From PWPR01 sp046542315 (GTDB lineage Bacteria > Bacillota > UBA994 > PWPR01): a stretch of DNA of 64,000 bases. How positions within the stretch are numbered: the stretch's first letter is position 1; every line of letters starts with the position of its first letter. The notes beneath the pieces were generated by a model that saw only the letters and a program-made list of their open reading frames with translations, was not told the origin of the DNA and made no database searches. The stretch covers positions 1-64,000 of the forward strand of contig JBKHBO010000003.1 in NCBI GenBank assembly GCA_046542315.1. Direction: 5' to 3'. Below are positions 52,110 to 61,229 of the stretch, piece after piece. The translations under genes were made by a program, and so were the position numbers.

Positions 52110-53333
52110 ATGTTAAAACCAAGTAGAGTAACAATAGTGGCTATTTTTTCAGTATTAGTATATTCTCTTGTTTTAAATTATGATTTGCCTCATTTTTTTT
52201 ATTTATTAAACATACTTTTGCTTGTGTGGTTGCTTAAGGCTTTATTTATTTTTAGTAAAGTAGATGAGTCTAAGATTTCTGACAGATTGGGCATTTTATT
52301 AATATTGAGTATTATTTTGAATCAGCTTGTTATTGTTGATCTAAGACTTCTTGTTATTTTTATGGTAACTATATCTCTTTTAATAATTGATATTTTTACT
52401 AGAATTAATAGACTGGCAAAGGTCAAACAATATCACCTATTTATTTTCTCTCTATTAATTATTTCTCCTATTATTTTGTTAAGTTTAAATAGTAATAACA
52501 TAGAGATATATCTCTTTATAGTATTACTCAATCTTTTCTATATAGCTTATTTAGCAAAAAAGTATATCAAGAAACAATATCACTTAATAATTAACAAAAC
52601 CCCACAGATGAGTAAAAAAACTTTTCTTAATCAGTTAGAAATAGCAAGAAAAGTGCAAAAAGAATTCTTACCAAAAAAAAATTCAATCCAAGGAGCAAAA
52701 ATTTATTCAATATATGAGCCTTTATGGCAGATTGGAGGAGATTTTTGTAACGTGATAAATCTTAGACAAAAAGATTTATATAGCTTAATTATAGGAGATG
52801 TTGTAGGGAAGGGTTTGGCAGCAGCTTTAATTATGACAGACTTAGTAACTACTACTCAAATGGTTAGTTACGAAAAATATGACCCGTCTCATGTCATTAA
52901 AATTTTAAATAATAGATTTTGCAACAATAACTATAATAACCACTCTTACTTTGCAACTGCTTGCTGTATGCTTTTCAATATGGAAAAAAGAGTGATAGAG
53001 ATTTGTAACGCAGGCCATGAACCACCTTATATTTTTAGAAAAAAAGATAATAAAGTGGTTAAAATCGATCAGAATGAAGTAATGCTTGGAGTAGATTGTG
53101 ATAAAATAGACTACGAGAGATATAGTATCAACTTTGAAGATGGTGATATTTTAGCGCTATATACCGATGGTCTACTTAATGTATTGGATGATGATGTGGA
53201 GAATGCCTTACATGATTGTTTAAATCTAAAAGGCGAAAAGATAATAGAATGTATTAAGAATAAAGTTGAGGAAAGCAATAAGACTGTAATAGATGACTTT
53301 TTGTTTCTAATAATTGAATTTGGAGGAGTATAA
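52110..53333 (+). CDS. Membrane-anchored PP2C (SpoIIE/RsbU-type) phosphatase
   Basis: 407 residues. The N-terminal half has about six hydrophobic segments (to about 150), then a linker helix (LEIARKVQKEFLP) and a SpoIIE-type PP2C domain. Metal-binding acids are in IGGDF (198-202), GDVVGKG (219-225), NAGHEPPY and LYTDGLL. Such proteins dephosphorylate anti-anti-sigma factors or related STAS proteins. No STAS or anti-sigma partner is encoded nearby, and no sensor domain other than the membrane part is evident. GTGAG upstream of ATG. Confidence 0.88.
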   Translation: MLKPSRVTIVAIFSVLVYSLVLNYDLPHFFYLLNILLLVWLLKALFIFSKVDESKISDRLGILLILSIILNQLVIVDLRLLVIFMVTISLLIIDIFTRINRLAKVKQYHLFIFSLLIISPIILLSLNSNNIEIYLFIVLLNLFYIAYLAKKYIKKQYHLIINKTPQMSKKTFLNQLEIARKVQKEFLPKKNSIQGAKIYSIYEPLWQIGGDFCNVINLRQKDLYSLIIGDVVGKGLAAALIMTDLVTTTQMVSYEKYDPSHVIKILNNRFCNNNYNNHSYFATACCMLFNMEKRVIEICNAGHEPPYIFRKKDNKVVKIDQNEVMLGVDCDKIDYERYSINFEDGDILALYTDGLLNVLDDDVENALHDCLNLKGEKIIECIKNKVEESNKTVIDDFLFLIIEFGGV

Positions 53334-53334
53334 A

Positions 53335-54525
53335 ATGAAAGTATATTTAAAACCAATTGTATCTAGTTTTCATGATGACGACAGGATTGATCAGACCACT
53401 TCAGAGTTTAATGATGCTCTAGAAAAAAATTTACTAAACCTTGGAATAGAGGTAAAAAATGAAGAAGAAGCTGACTTAACTATTTATTATATTAAGTCAG
53501 GAGGGACTGAGAATCTTTTTAAAAGTGAATTTGAACCTCAAGATATTAACCTTTTATTAACCACTACAATGCATAATTCTTTACCTGCTGCTTTAGAGAT
53601 TCATTCTTACCTTACAGATTTAGAATACAATGTAGAAATATTACACGGAAATCCAAAATATATTGCAAATAGAGTTTATACTTTTGCAAAAGTAATGGAA
53701 GCAAAAAGAAAATTAAAGGTTGATAAGCTTGGAGTTATAGGGGCTCCTTCAGATTGGTTAATTGCTTCAAATGTAGATTATGAAAGAATCAAAGATATTC
53801 TAGGGGTTGAATTGATAGATATCCCTCTGGAAGAGTTTTATAAAATTTGGGAAGAGTTCAAGCATTTAAGTGCTTCTACTCCATATGATAACGAAGAAGA
53901 GGTTAAAAGCTACAACCAAGAAAAAGTAAAAGAGTCAAACAGGATATACAAGGCTTTGAAAGTTATAATAAATAAATATGGTCTAACTGCTCTAACACTA
54001 CGATGCTTTGATTTGGTGAATAGGGGATGTGGAACTGGATGTTTAGCTTTGTCTTATTTAAATTCTGAAGGCATTATTTCTGGATGTGAAGGAGATATAC
54101 CAGCAGCTATATCAATGTTAGTTCTAAATAGATTGACAGACCAGCCTGTTTTTATGTCAAATCCTTCAAGGATTGATTTAGAGAAAAATACTGTTTTATT
54201 TGCACATTGCACACTCCCATGGAATATGACAGAAGATAGAGAACTAGATACTCATTTTGAGACAGGATTAGGAATAGGAGTCAGAGGTTACATTGAAAAA
54301 GGAGATGTAACTGTTTTTAAAGTAGGTAGGAATGTTGACCAATACTTTGTTTCTTCAGGAGAGCAGCTTAAAGCTGGTAATGAAGATGTGTTATGTAGAA
54401 CTCAAATGACAATTGAGTTAGCTAATGATGTTAATTACTTCCTTAAAAATCCTTTAGGCAACCATCATTTGATTTGTAAAGGCGAATATAGTGAATTAAT
54501 TGAAGAATTTTTTGAAAACTTGTAG
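53335..54525 (+). CDS. L-fucose/L-arabinose isomerase-like fold protein of unknown function
   Basis: 396 residues resembling the fucose isomerase superfamily by its layout: N-terminal Rossmann-like halves (LLLTTTMHNSLPAALEI, KLGVIGAPSDWLIA) and a C-terminal region with LRCFDLV, the cysteine-rich NRGCGTGCLAL and the CEGD acids that would hold a metal, plus a late HCTLPWN histidine. No sugar transport or catabolic genes are near, so isomerase activity is uncertain. ATG 53335 has GGAGG 7 nt upstream. It is followed by a long inverted repeat. Confidence 0.75.
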   Translation: MKVYLKPIVSSFHDDDRIDQTTSEFNDALEKNLLNLGIEVKNEEEADLTIYYIKSGGTENLFKSEFEPQDINLLLTTTMHNSLPAALEIHSYLTDLEYNVEILHGNPKYIANRVYTFAKVMEAKRKLKVDKLGVIGAPSDWLIASNVDYERIKDILGVELIDIPLEEFYKIWEEFKHLSASTPYDNEEEVKSYNQEKVKESNRIYKALKVIINKYGLTALTLRCFDLVNRGCGTGCLALSYLNSEGIISGCEGDIPAAISMLVLNRLTDQPVFMSNPSRIDLEKNTVLFAHCTLPWNMTEDRELDTHFETGLGIGVRGYIEKGDVTVFKVGRNVDQYFVSSGEQLKAGNEDVLCRTQMTIELANDVNYFLKNPLGNHHLICKGEYSELIEEFFENL

Positions 54526-54547
54526 AATCACTAAGATAATTTTTTGA

Positions 54548-54589
54548 TTAACAATTCCCAGTAGCAATATTGCTACTGGGAATTGTTAA
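54548..54589. terminator. 20-bp perfect inverted repeat between convergent genes
   Basis: Arms at 54548-54567 and 54570-54589 (core CAATTCCCAGTAGCAA / TTGCTACTGGGAATTG) are separated by TA, and the repeat ends exactly at the M42 gene's stop codon. It probably acts as a bidirectional terminator for the fucose-isomerase-like and M42 genes. The flanks are AT-rich but lack a clean U-tract on either strand. Confidence 0.65.
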
Positions 54590-55630
54590 TTATTCAGATA
54601 ATAAATAACTATACAATAATTTGTATGTGTTAATTAGACCGTCTTTATGAGTTCTCTCCCAAGCATGAGAAGCATGAACCCCAGGGCCGATAAGTGCATG
54701 TTTAATGTTACTACCTGCTCTTAAAGCTGCAGAAGCATCTGAACCGTAATTAGGAAAGATGTCTACGCAATAATCTATTTCATTTTTTTTAGCTAGATCT
54801 ATAAGTTTAAGTTTGAAATCAAAATCATATGGTCCGCTGGAGTCTTTAGCAGCTATCGTAACCTTTTGTTCACTTCCTTGCAATCCTCCTCCAACACAGC
54901 CCATGTCAACAGCTAAAAATTCAACAGTTTTTTCTGGAGTCCCATAACTAGCGCCATGACCAACTTCTTCATAGTTAGTGATAAACATATTTAATGTATA
55001 TGGTAAAGTAGTTTTATCATCAACAAATTGCTTTATTACTCCCAACATAACAGCCACACTTGCTTTATCATCTAAATGCCTGGATTTGATAAAACCAGTA
55101 TCTGTTACTATGTGTCTTGGATCAAAAGCTATAAAGTTACCATTTTCAATCCCAAGCTTTCTTACATCTTCAGCGTTTTCTACAACAGCATCTAATCTAA
55201 CAATCATATTCTTTTCAACACGATCAGTTTCTTTGCTTTCACTACCAAAGACATGAGTGCTTGGAGACTTTGTCATTATTGTCCCCGTTATTTTTTCACC
55301 TTCATCAGTGATAACAGTACAATATTCACCCTCTACAGAGTTCCACATATATCCTCCAAGATTAGTCATTCTTAATGTTCCATCAGATTTTACTTCTCTT
55401 ACCATAGCACCAAGCGTGTCAACATGACCAGAGATAGTTCTCTGTTCATTGTCATTTTCACCTTTTATAGTAGCAACTAAGCCACCTTTATTAATCAGTT
55501 TATAATCGACATTCATATTATTCAACTCTTCTTGAATAATTGTCATAACTTCTTTTGTGTACCCGGTAGGACTCGGTGTGTTTAGAAGTTTTTCAAGTAT
55601 GCTCATTACATAATCTAAATTAACATTCAC
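54590..55630 (-). CDS. M42 family metallopeptidase (glutamyl aminopeptidase/endoglucanase-like)
   Basis: Di-metal aminopeptidase of the TET type, about 346 residues. Metal ligands and catalytic acids are visible in TISGHVDT, SRHLDDKAS, NYEEVGHG, AVDMGCVG and GVHASHAWERTH. It trims peptides in the cytosol as a dodecamer in relatives. GTG 55630 is preferred because AAAGGGG lies 9 nt upstream on the minus strand; a TTG at 55639 is too close to that site. It is the only minus-strand gene in the second half and ends in a shared inverted repeat. Confidence 0.93.
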   Translation of the reverse strand: MNVNLDYVMSILEKLLNTPSPTGYTKEVMTIIQEELNNMNVDYKLINKGGLVATIKGENDNEQRTISGHVDTLGAMVREVKSDGTLRMTNLGGYMWNSVEGEYCTVITDEGEKITGTIMTKSPSTHVFGSESKETDRVEKNMIVRLDAVVENAEDVRKLGIENGNFIAFDPRHIVTDTGFIKSRHLDDKASVAVMLGVIKQFVDDKTTLPYTLNMFITNYEEVGHGASYGTPEKTVEFLAVDMGCVGGGLQGSEQKVTIAAKDSSGPYDFDFKLKLIDLAKKNEIDYCVDIFPNYGSDASAALRAGSNIKHALIGPGVHASHAWERTHKDGLINTYKLLYSYLLSE

Positions 55631-55661
55631 ATCATTCAACCCCTTTAATATTACTACCTAC

Positions 55662-55690
55662 ATATTATATTATTTAAAAGAGTTGCTCAA
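55662..55690 (-). promoter_or_regulatory. Promoter candidate of the M42 peptidase gene
   Basis: On the minus strand TTGAGC (55690-55685) and TAATAT (55667-55662) with 17 nt between, in an AT-rich region; a TATAAT with a 15-nt spacer overlaps. This leaves a leader of about 25 nt. It lies in the 249-nt divergent gap to topA; between 55691 and 55798 I see no further recognisable signal. Confidence 0.45.
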
Positions 55691-55798
55691 CTTAAAGTAT
55701 ATAATTTCTTGATTTGCCTTTAATTATTAATTATTATTTACACATTATCGATAAGATAGTATCATAACGACTGTAGTTTACTGATTAGATGAAATTAT

Positions 55799-55827
55799 TT
55801 GACTATTTAGAAAATTATGATTATTAT
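55799..55827 (+). promoter_or_regulatory. Sigma-A-type promoter of the topA-trmFO-hslVU-codY operon
   Basis: TTGACT (55799-55804) and TATTAT (55822-55827) with 17 nt between. Transcription would start near 55834, giving a leader of about 46 nt before the TTG of topA. It also means that an ATG-like frame from 55817 cannot be the start. Confidence 0.72.
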
Positions 55828-55879
55828 ATTAAACTTAGAAATAGCTTTATTGATTTTGGACTATACAGGAGGAAAAATA

Positions 55880-57973
55880 TTGTCAAAAATATTATTAATA
55901 GTTGAGTCGCCTACTAAAGCGAGAACAATAAAAAGTATTATAAAAGGTAAAAAGAATAAAGTAGATGTTATTGCTTCAAAAGGGCATGTTAGAGATTTAC
56001 CAAAAAGTAAATTTGGTGTAGATGTAGATAACGATTTTGAGCCTCATTACATTACAATTAGAGGAAAAGGTAAAGTTTTAGCAGAGTTAAGAAAAAAGGT
56101 GAAATCTGCAGACACAGTTCTATTAGCTACTGACCCAGATCGTGAAGGTGAAGCCATATCTTGGCATATTGCAGAGTCATTAAAATTAGATACAAACGAT
56201 AAAATTAGGGTAACTTTCCATGAAATCACATCAGAAGCAATTGAAAAAGCGTTTGCTAATCCAAGTGAGATTGACTTTAATTTAGTAGATGCACAACAAG
56301 CTAGAAGAATCTTAGATAGAGTTGTAGGATACAAGCTCAGTCCATTTTTATGGAAAAAAGTAAAAAGAGGCTTGAGTGCAGGAAGAGTGCAATCAGTTGC
56401 AGTAAAATTGATTGTTAATCGTGAAAGAGAAAGGGATAACTTTGTAGTTGAAGAGTACTGGACCCTTGATACTAAAATTAAAGATAAAAATGATGAAATA
56501 TTTGAAGGAAAATTAGATAAAATCGGCAAGAAAAAAGCTAATAAATTAAATAAAGAAGAAGTGCAGGAAGCTAAAGACTCTTTACTTAATAATACTGGCA
56601 TAGTTTCAAGTATTACTGAAAAGAAAAGAAGAAGACATTCTTATCCACCTTTTACTACAAGTTCGTTGCAGCAAGCAGCGGCCTCAGTATTTGGATTTTC
56701 TGCTTCTAAGACAATGGTTATAGCTCAGGCACTGTACGAAGGAAGAAAATTGGGCAATGAATTTGATTCTGGTTTGATAACCTATATGCGTACAGACTCA
56801 TACTCCATTAGTAGTGAAGCTATGAATTGGGCAAAAGAATTAATTAATGATAAATATGGAAGTAAAAATCATAAAAGAACTGCTTATAAAAGTAGAAAGA
56901 GTGCACAAGAAGCTCATGAGGCAATACGACCAACTGATAAAAGATTGACTCCAGAAGTAGCGAAAAAATACTTAAATAAGGATGAACATAAACTATATAC
57001 ACTTATTTGGAATAGATTCATTGCTTCACAAATGTCACCAGCTATTTATGAGATGAAAAAAGCTGAGATTAACTCAGGAAAATATACAATTGTAATATCA
57101 GGGTCAAAATTAATTTTTCCTGGACATCTATTAGCTGATGAATATGCATTAGAAAAAGCTAAAGAAACGGACAGAGAATTTCCTGATATAGAACAAGGGA
57201 TGAGTATTGAAATTATTGAAGCCAATGAGAATCAACATTTTACTGAACCTCCTGCAAGATATACAGAAGCTAGTTTGATTAAAGAGTTAGAGAACAAGGG
57301 TATTGGTAGACCGAGTACTTATGCACCAATTATATCCACAATTACTAAGCGTGGATATATTAAGAAGGAAGGTCGTTCTTTGTCTCCAGAAGAGTTGGCA
57401 GGAATCGTAACTGATATACTAGATAAATATTTTCCGTCTGTAATGGATATAGAATTCACAGCTAATATGGAAGATGATTTAGATAAGATAGCTGAAGGTA
57501 AAATGGAATGGAAAAAAGTATTAAAAGATTTTTATGGTAATTTTTCTAAGCAATTAGAAAAAGCAGAGGAAAATGCTGAAAGAGTAAAAATTGAGAAAAA
57601 AGTAATAGAGACTGATATAGAGTGTGATAAATGCGGTAGTATGATGGTTATAAGAGAAGGTAGATATGGAAAATTTCTAGCATGTTCTGCCTATCCAGAA
57701 TGCAAAAACACAAAACCTATTTTAGAGGAAATCGGTGTGCCTTGTCCAAAATGTGATGATGGGCAAGTTATAGTGAGAAGAACTAAAAGAGGAAAAATAT
57801 TTTATGGTTGTAGTAATTATCCGGATTGCGATTTTGTTTCTTGGGATAAACCAGTAGATAAAAAATGTCCTGAATGTGATAGTATTTTAGTAGAGAAGAA
57901 TAAGAAGGATCAAGTGATTCTAAAGTGTTCAAAAAAGGATTGTAATTATAAAGAAGAGGTTGAGAATGAATAA
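55880..57973 (+). CDS. topA: DNA topoisomerase I
   Basis: Type IA topoisomerase relaxing negative supercoils. TOPRIM domain with the catalytic Glu in LIVESPTKARTIKSI and the acidic DPDREGEAIS; the active-site tyrosine is in GLITYMRTDSYS near residue 302. Three C-terminal zinc fingers of C4 type are seen (CDKCG...C...C, CPKCDDG...CSNYPDC, CPECD...CSKKDC). Length is 697 residues from TTG 55880, which has AGGAGG 8 nt upstream. The end overlaps trmFO by 8 nt. Confidence 0.97.
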   Translation: MSKILLIVESPTKARTIKSIIKGKKNKVDVIASKGHVRDLPKSKFGVDVDNDFEPHYITIRGKGKVLAELRKKVKSADTVLLATDPDREGEAISWHIAESLKLDTNDKIRVTFHEITSEAIEKAFANPSEIDFNLVDAQQARRILDRVVGYKLSPFLWKKVKRGLSAGRVQSVAVKLIVNRERERDNFVVEEYWTLDTKIKDKNDEIFEGKLDKIGKKKANKLNKEEVQEAKDSLLNNTGIVSSITEKKRRRHSYPPFTTSSLQQAAASVFGFSASKTMVIAQALYEGRKLGNEFDSGLITYMRTDSYSISSEAMNWAKELINDKYGSKNHKRTAYKSRKSAQEAHEAIRPTDKRLTPEVAKKYLNKDEHKLYTLIWNRFIASQMSPAIYEMKKAEINSGKYTIVISGSKLIFPGHLLADEYALEKAKETDREFPDIEQGMSIEIIEANENQHFTEPPARYTEASLIKELENKGIGRPSTYAPIISTITKRGYIKKEGRSLSPEELAGIVTDILDKYFPSVMDIEFTANMEDDLDKIAEGKMEWKKVLKDFYGNFSKQLEKAEENAERVKIEKKVIETDIECDKCGSMMVIREGRYGKFLACSAYPECKNTKPILEEIGVPCPKCDDGQVIVRRTKRGKIFYGCSNYPDCDFVSWDKPVDKKCPECDSILVEKNKKDQVILKCSKKDCNYKEEVENE

Positions 57974-59306
57974 CACAGTTCATATTGTTGGAGCAGGATT
58001 AGCTGGTTGCGAAGCTGCTTGGCAAGTAGCAAAAAGAGGATATGAAGTCAACTTATATGAAATGAGACCAAAAAAACAAACACCTGCACATCATACAGAG
58101 CTTTTTGCAGAATTAGTTTGTAGTAACTCCTTAAGGGCAGATCGCTTAACAAATGCGGTTGGTTTATTAAAAGAAGAAATGAGACAGATGGATTCTTTGA
58201 TTATGAAAGCAGCAGATACTTGCGCAGTTCCAGCAGGTGGAGCACTTGCAGTTGATAGAGTTAAATTTTCAGAATTTATTACTAAAAAAATTAAAGAGCA
58301 TCCATTAATAAATGTAATAAATGAAGAGGTTATAGATATAGATAAAGAGAAATTAACTATCATTGCTGCTGGCCCACTTTGCTCAGAAGAATTAGCAAAT
58401 TCATTAAAAGAGTTAGTTGAAGAAGAGTACTTACATTTTTTTGACGCAGCAGCTCCAATAGTTACAAAAGAGTCTATAGACTTCTCAAAGGCTTTTTATG
58501 GAGCTAGATATGAGGAAGACTCAACAGACTACATTAATTGTCCCATGAATAAAGAGCAATATCAGGAATTTTATAATCAACTTATAAACGCTGAAGTACA
58601 AGAAATGAAAGAATTTGAAGAAATAAATATTTTTGAAGGTTGTATGCCTATTGAAGAAATGGCAAATAGGGGCGAAAAAACACTTCTTTTTGGACCATTA
58701 AAACCTGTAGGATTATCTAATGACAATTGTGATACTTTTCATGCTGTTGTACAATTGAGGCAGGATAATAAAGAAGGAACACTATATAACCTAGTGGGGT
58801 TTCAAACGAGACTGAAGTGGCCAGAACAAAAAAGGGTATTCAGACTGATCCCTGGATTAGAGAAAGCTGAATTTGTAAGGCTAGGGGTAATGCATCGAAA
58901 TACATTCATAAACTCACCAGCATTACTTTTACCAACTGGTCAATTGAAAGCTTTTGACAATATTCTCATTGCTGGGCAAATTTCGGGTGTTGAGGGATAT
59001 GTAGAATCAGCTGCTAGTGGACTAATATGTGGTATAAACGTAACTCTGGTTTTAGAAGATAAAAGAACTTTAAATTGGCCTATTGAAACTGCACACGGAT
59101 CTTTAATGAACTACATCACTACTAGCGTGAAAAAGGATTTTCAACCTATGAATATAACATTTGGTTTAATACCCCCTTTAGAAGAAAGAATCAGAAAGCG
59201 TAAAGAAAAGAGATTAAAGATTTCAATTAGAGCACTCAAATCGCTAGAGGAATTTATTAAAGAAGAAAAAATTAATGAAATTGGTGAGGTGGCAGATAAT
59301 GTTTAA
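57966..59306 (+). CDS. trmFO: Methylenetetrahydrofolate-tRNA-(uracil-5-)-methyltransferase TrmFO
   Basis: Folate- and FAD-dependent enzyme making ribothymidine at position 54 of tRNA. N-terminal FAD fold HIVGAGLAGCEAAWQ, LVCSNSLRAD with a conserved cysteine, FEGCMPIEEMANRG with the nucleophilic cysteine, and the late GQISGVEGYVESAASG. Length is 446 residues from ATG 57966 with GAGG 7 nt upstream. It sits between topA and hslV; the xerC-type recombinase often found here in Bacillus is missing. Confidence 0.96.
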   Translation: MNNTVHIVGAGLAGCEAAWQVAKRGYEVNLYEMRPKKQTPAHHTELFAELVCSNSLRADRLTNAVGLLKEEMRQMDSLIMKAADTCAVPAGGALAVDRVKFSEFITKKIKEHPLINVINEEVIDIDKEKLTIIAAGPLCSEELANSLKELVEEEYLHFFDAAAPIVTKESIDFSKAFYGARYEEDSTDYINCPMNKEQYQEFYNQLINAEVQEMKEFEEINIFEGCMPIEEMANRGEKTLLFGPLKPVGLSNDNCDTFHAVVQLRQDNKEGTLYNLVGFQTRLKWPEQKRVFRLIPGLEKAEFVRLGVMHRNTFINSPALLLPTGQLKAFDNILIAGQISGVEGYVESAASGLICGINVTLVLEDKRTLNWPIETAHGSLMNYITTSVKKDFQPMNITFGLIPPLEERIRKRKEKRLKISIRALKSLEEFIKEEKINEIGEVADNV

Positions 59307-59847
59307 AGGAACTACTATAGTAGCTATAAAGAAAGATGGAATAACAGCAATAGCGGGAGATGGTCAAATCACTTTAGGCGAGCAAACAATAATGAAAGCA
59401 AGTGCTAAAAAAGTAAGAAGAATATACAATGATCAGATAATAGTCGGCTTTGCAGGAGCTGTAGCCGATGCATTTGCTTTAGAAGAAAGGTTTGAAGAAA
59501 TGCTCAATAAGTATTCAGGAAACTTGTTAAGATCAGCTGTAGAACTAGCTAAAGAGTGGAGAACAGACAAAGTATTACGTCAACTTCAAGCTCTATTATT
59601 AGTTGCTGATGAAGATCAGCTGTTATTAATATCTGGAAATGGTGATGTTATTGAGCCTGAAGATGGAATTATGTCTATCGGTTCTGGAGGTAATTACGCA
59701 CTAGCTGCAAGTAGAGCCTTAGTCAAAAATACTGATTTAGATGCAAAATCAATTGCAATTGAATCTTTGAAAATAGCCGCAGAGATTTGTGTATTTACAA
59801 ATGATGCTATTACCTGTGAAGTTATTGGAGGAGAACAAAATGAGTAA
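59299..59847 (+). CDS. hslV: ATP-dependent protease peptidase subunit HslV (ClpQ)
   Basis: Proteasome-like N-terminal nucleophile peptidase. The catalytic threonine is probably T5 after a four-residue propeptide (MFKG-TTIVAIKKDG), followed by GDGQITLG with the charge-relay Asp/Gly. Length is 182 residues. ATG 59299 has GTGAGGTGG upstream and lies in the trmFO end; an 8-nt overlap couples it to hslU. Confidence 0.96.
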   Translation: MFKGTTIVAIKKDGITAIAGDGQITLGEQTIMKASAKKVRRIYNDQIIVGFAGAVADAFALEERFEEMLNKYSGNLLRSAVELAKEWRTDKVLRQLQALLLVADEDQLLLISGNGDVIEPEDGIMSIGSGGNYALAASRALVKNTDLDAKSIAIESLKIAAEICVFTNDAITCEVIGGEQNE

Positions 59848-61222
59848 TCTGACCCCAAGAGAAATAGTTAGTAACTTAGATCAATATATAATAGGACAAG
59901 AAGATGCAAAAAAAGCTGTAGCTATAGCTTTAAGGAATAGACATAGAAGAAAGATGCTTTCAGAAGAGCTGCAAGAGGAAATAATGCCTAAAAACATTAT
60001 AATGATGGGTCCAACTGGTGTTGGAAAAACTGAAATAGCAAGAAGATTGGCAAATTTAGTCAATGCGCCTTTTATTAAAGTTGAAGCTACAAAGTTTACT
60101 GAAGTAGGCTATGTCGGTAGAAGTGCAGAGTCTATGGTCAGAGAACTATTAGAAACTGCAATAAGAATGGAAAAAACATCTAGGATGAAATCAAATGAAA
60201 AAAGAGCGGAAGAGTTAGCTAATCAAAGGATTTTAGATTTATTGGTTAATCCTAGAAAAAGTACTTCAAGTGGAAATCCACTAGGAAATATTTTTGGGTA
60301 TACTCAGAAGCAACCAGAAAAAAGAACTGAAACAGATGAAGAAAGAGCACATAGAGATAAGTTAAGGCAAAGACTTAACAATGGTGAGCTAGAGAAAATG
60401 ATCATTGAAATTGAAGTAGAAGAAAAGAATTCTACGATGCAATTTGTAGGTGGAGCTGGTATGGATGACCTAGGAATTAATATCGGTGATCTTTTTGGAA
60501 ATGTTTTACCATCTAAGAAAAAGAAGAAAAGAGTTTCAATTAAGGAAGCTAGAGAAATTTTAGCTTCTGAAGAAGCTGAAAATCTTTTAGATATGGATGA
60601 TGTAGTAAATACAGCAATTGAAATGACCGAACAAAATGGAATTGTTTTTTTAGATGAAATAGACAAAATAGCTTCAAAAACAGGCTCTGGAGGCGGACCA
60701 GATGTATCTAGAGAAGGTGTTCAAAGAGACATTCTACCTATAGTAGAAGGCACAACTGTAACTACAAAATATGGTCCTGTAAAAACAGATTATGTTTTAT
60801 TCATTGCTGCTGGGGCTTTTCATGTAGCAAGTCCATCTGATTTAATACCAGAGTTGCAAGGTAGATTCCCGTTAAGAGTTGAACTCAATAGTCTTTCTGA
60901 GGATGATTTGAGAAGAATATTGATTGAGCCAAAGCACTCTCTAATAAAGCAATACACAGCTTTATTGGCTACTGAGAAGGTTGATTTGCAATTTACTGAT
61001 GATGCAATCAAAGAGATTGCTTTTAATGCTAAAGAAGTCAATGAGAATTCAGAAAATATTGGTGCTAGAAGACTACATACGATTTTAGAAAAGATTTTAG
61101 AGGATGTATCTTTCAATGCTAGTGAAATGGAAACAGAGAAATTTGTTATTGACAGATCTTACATTAAAGAAAAATTAGATGAAATTATTAGAGACGATGA
61201 TTTAAAAAGATATATTATTTAG
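59840..61222 (+). CDS. hslU: ATP-dependent protease ATPase subunit HslU (ClpY)
   Basis: AAA+ unfoldase partner of HslV. N-terminal PREIVSNLDQYIIGQEDAKK, Walker A GPTGVGKTEIARRLA near 57-71, Walker B FLDEIDKIA, and sensor 2 GARRLHTILEKILED. The I-domain insertion between the Walker motifs is full sized and charged. Length is 460 residues. TTGGAGGAG precedes ATG 59840. codY follows 7 nt downstream. Confidence 0.97.
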   Translation: MSNLTPREIVSNLDQYIIGQEDAKKAVAIALRNRHRRKMLSEELQEEIMPKNIIMMGPTGVGKTEIARRLANLVNAPFIKVEATKFTEVGYVGRSAESMVRELLETAIRMEKTSRMKSNEKRAEELANQRILDLLVNPRKSTSSGNPLGNIFGYTQKQPEKRTETDEERAHRDKLRQRLNNGELEKMIIEIEVEEKNSTMQFVGGAGMDDLGINIGDLFGNVLPSKKKKKRVSIKEAREILASEEAENLLDMDDVVNTAIEMTEQNGIVFLDEIDKIASKTGSGGGPDVSREGVQRDILPIVEGTTVTTKYGPVKTDYVLFIAAGAFHVASPSDLIPELQGRFPLRVELNSLSEDDLRRILIEPKHSLIKQYTALLATEKVDLQFTDDAIKEIAFNAKEVNENSENIGARRLHTILEKILEDVSFNASEMETEKFVIDRSYIKEKLDEIIRDDDLKRYII

Positions 61223-61229
61223 GGTTATC

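Noticed and set aside
57600..57973. Separate zinc-finger gene at the end of topA
   Set aside because: The three C4 fingers are in frame with the topA core and are a normal C-terminal part of bacterial TopA.
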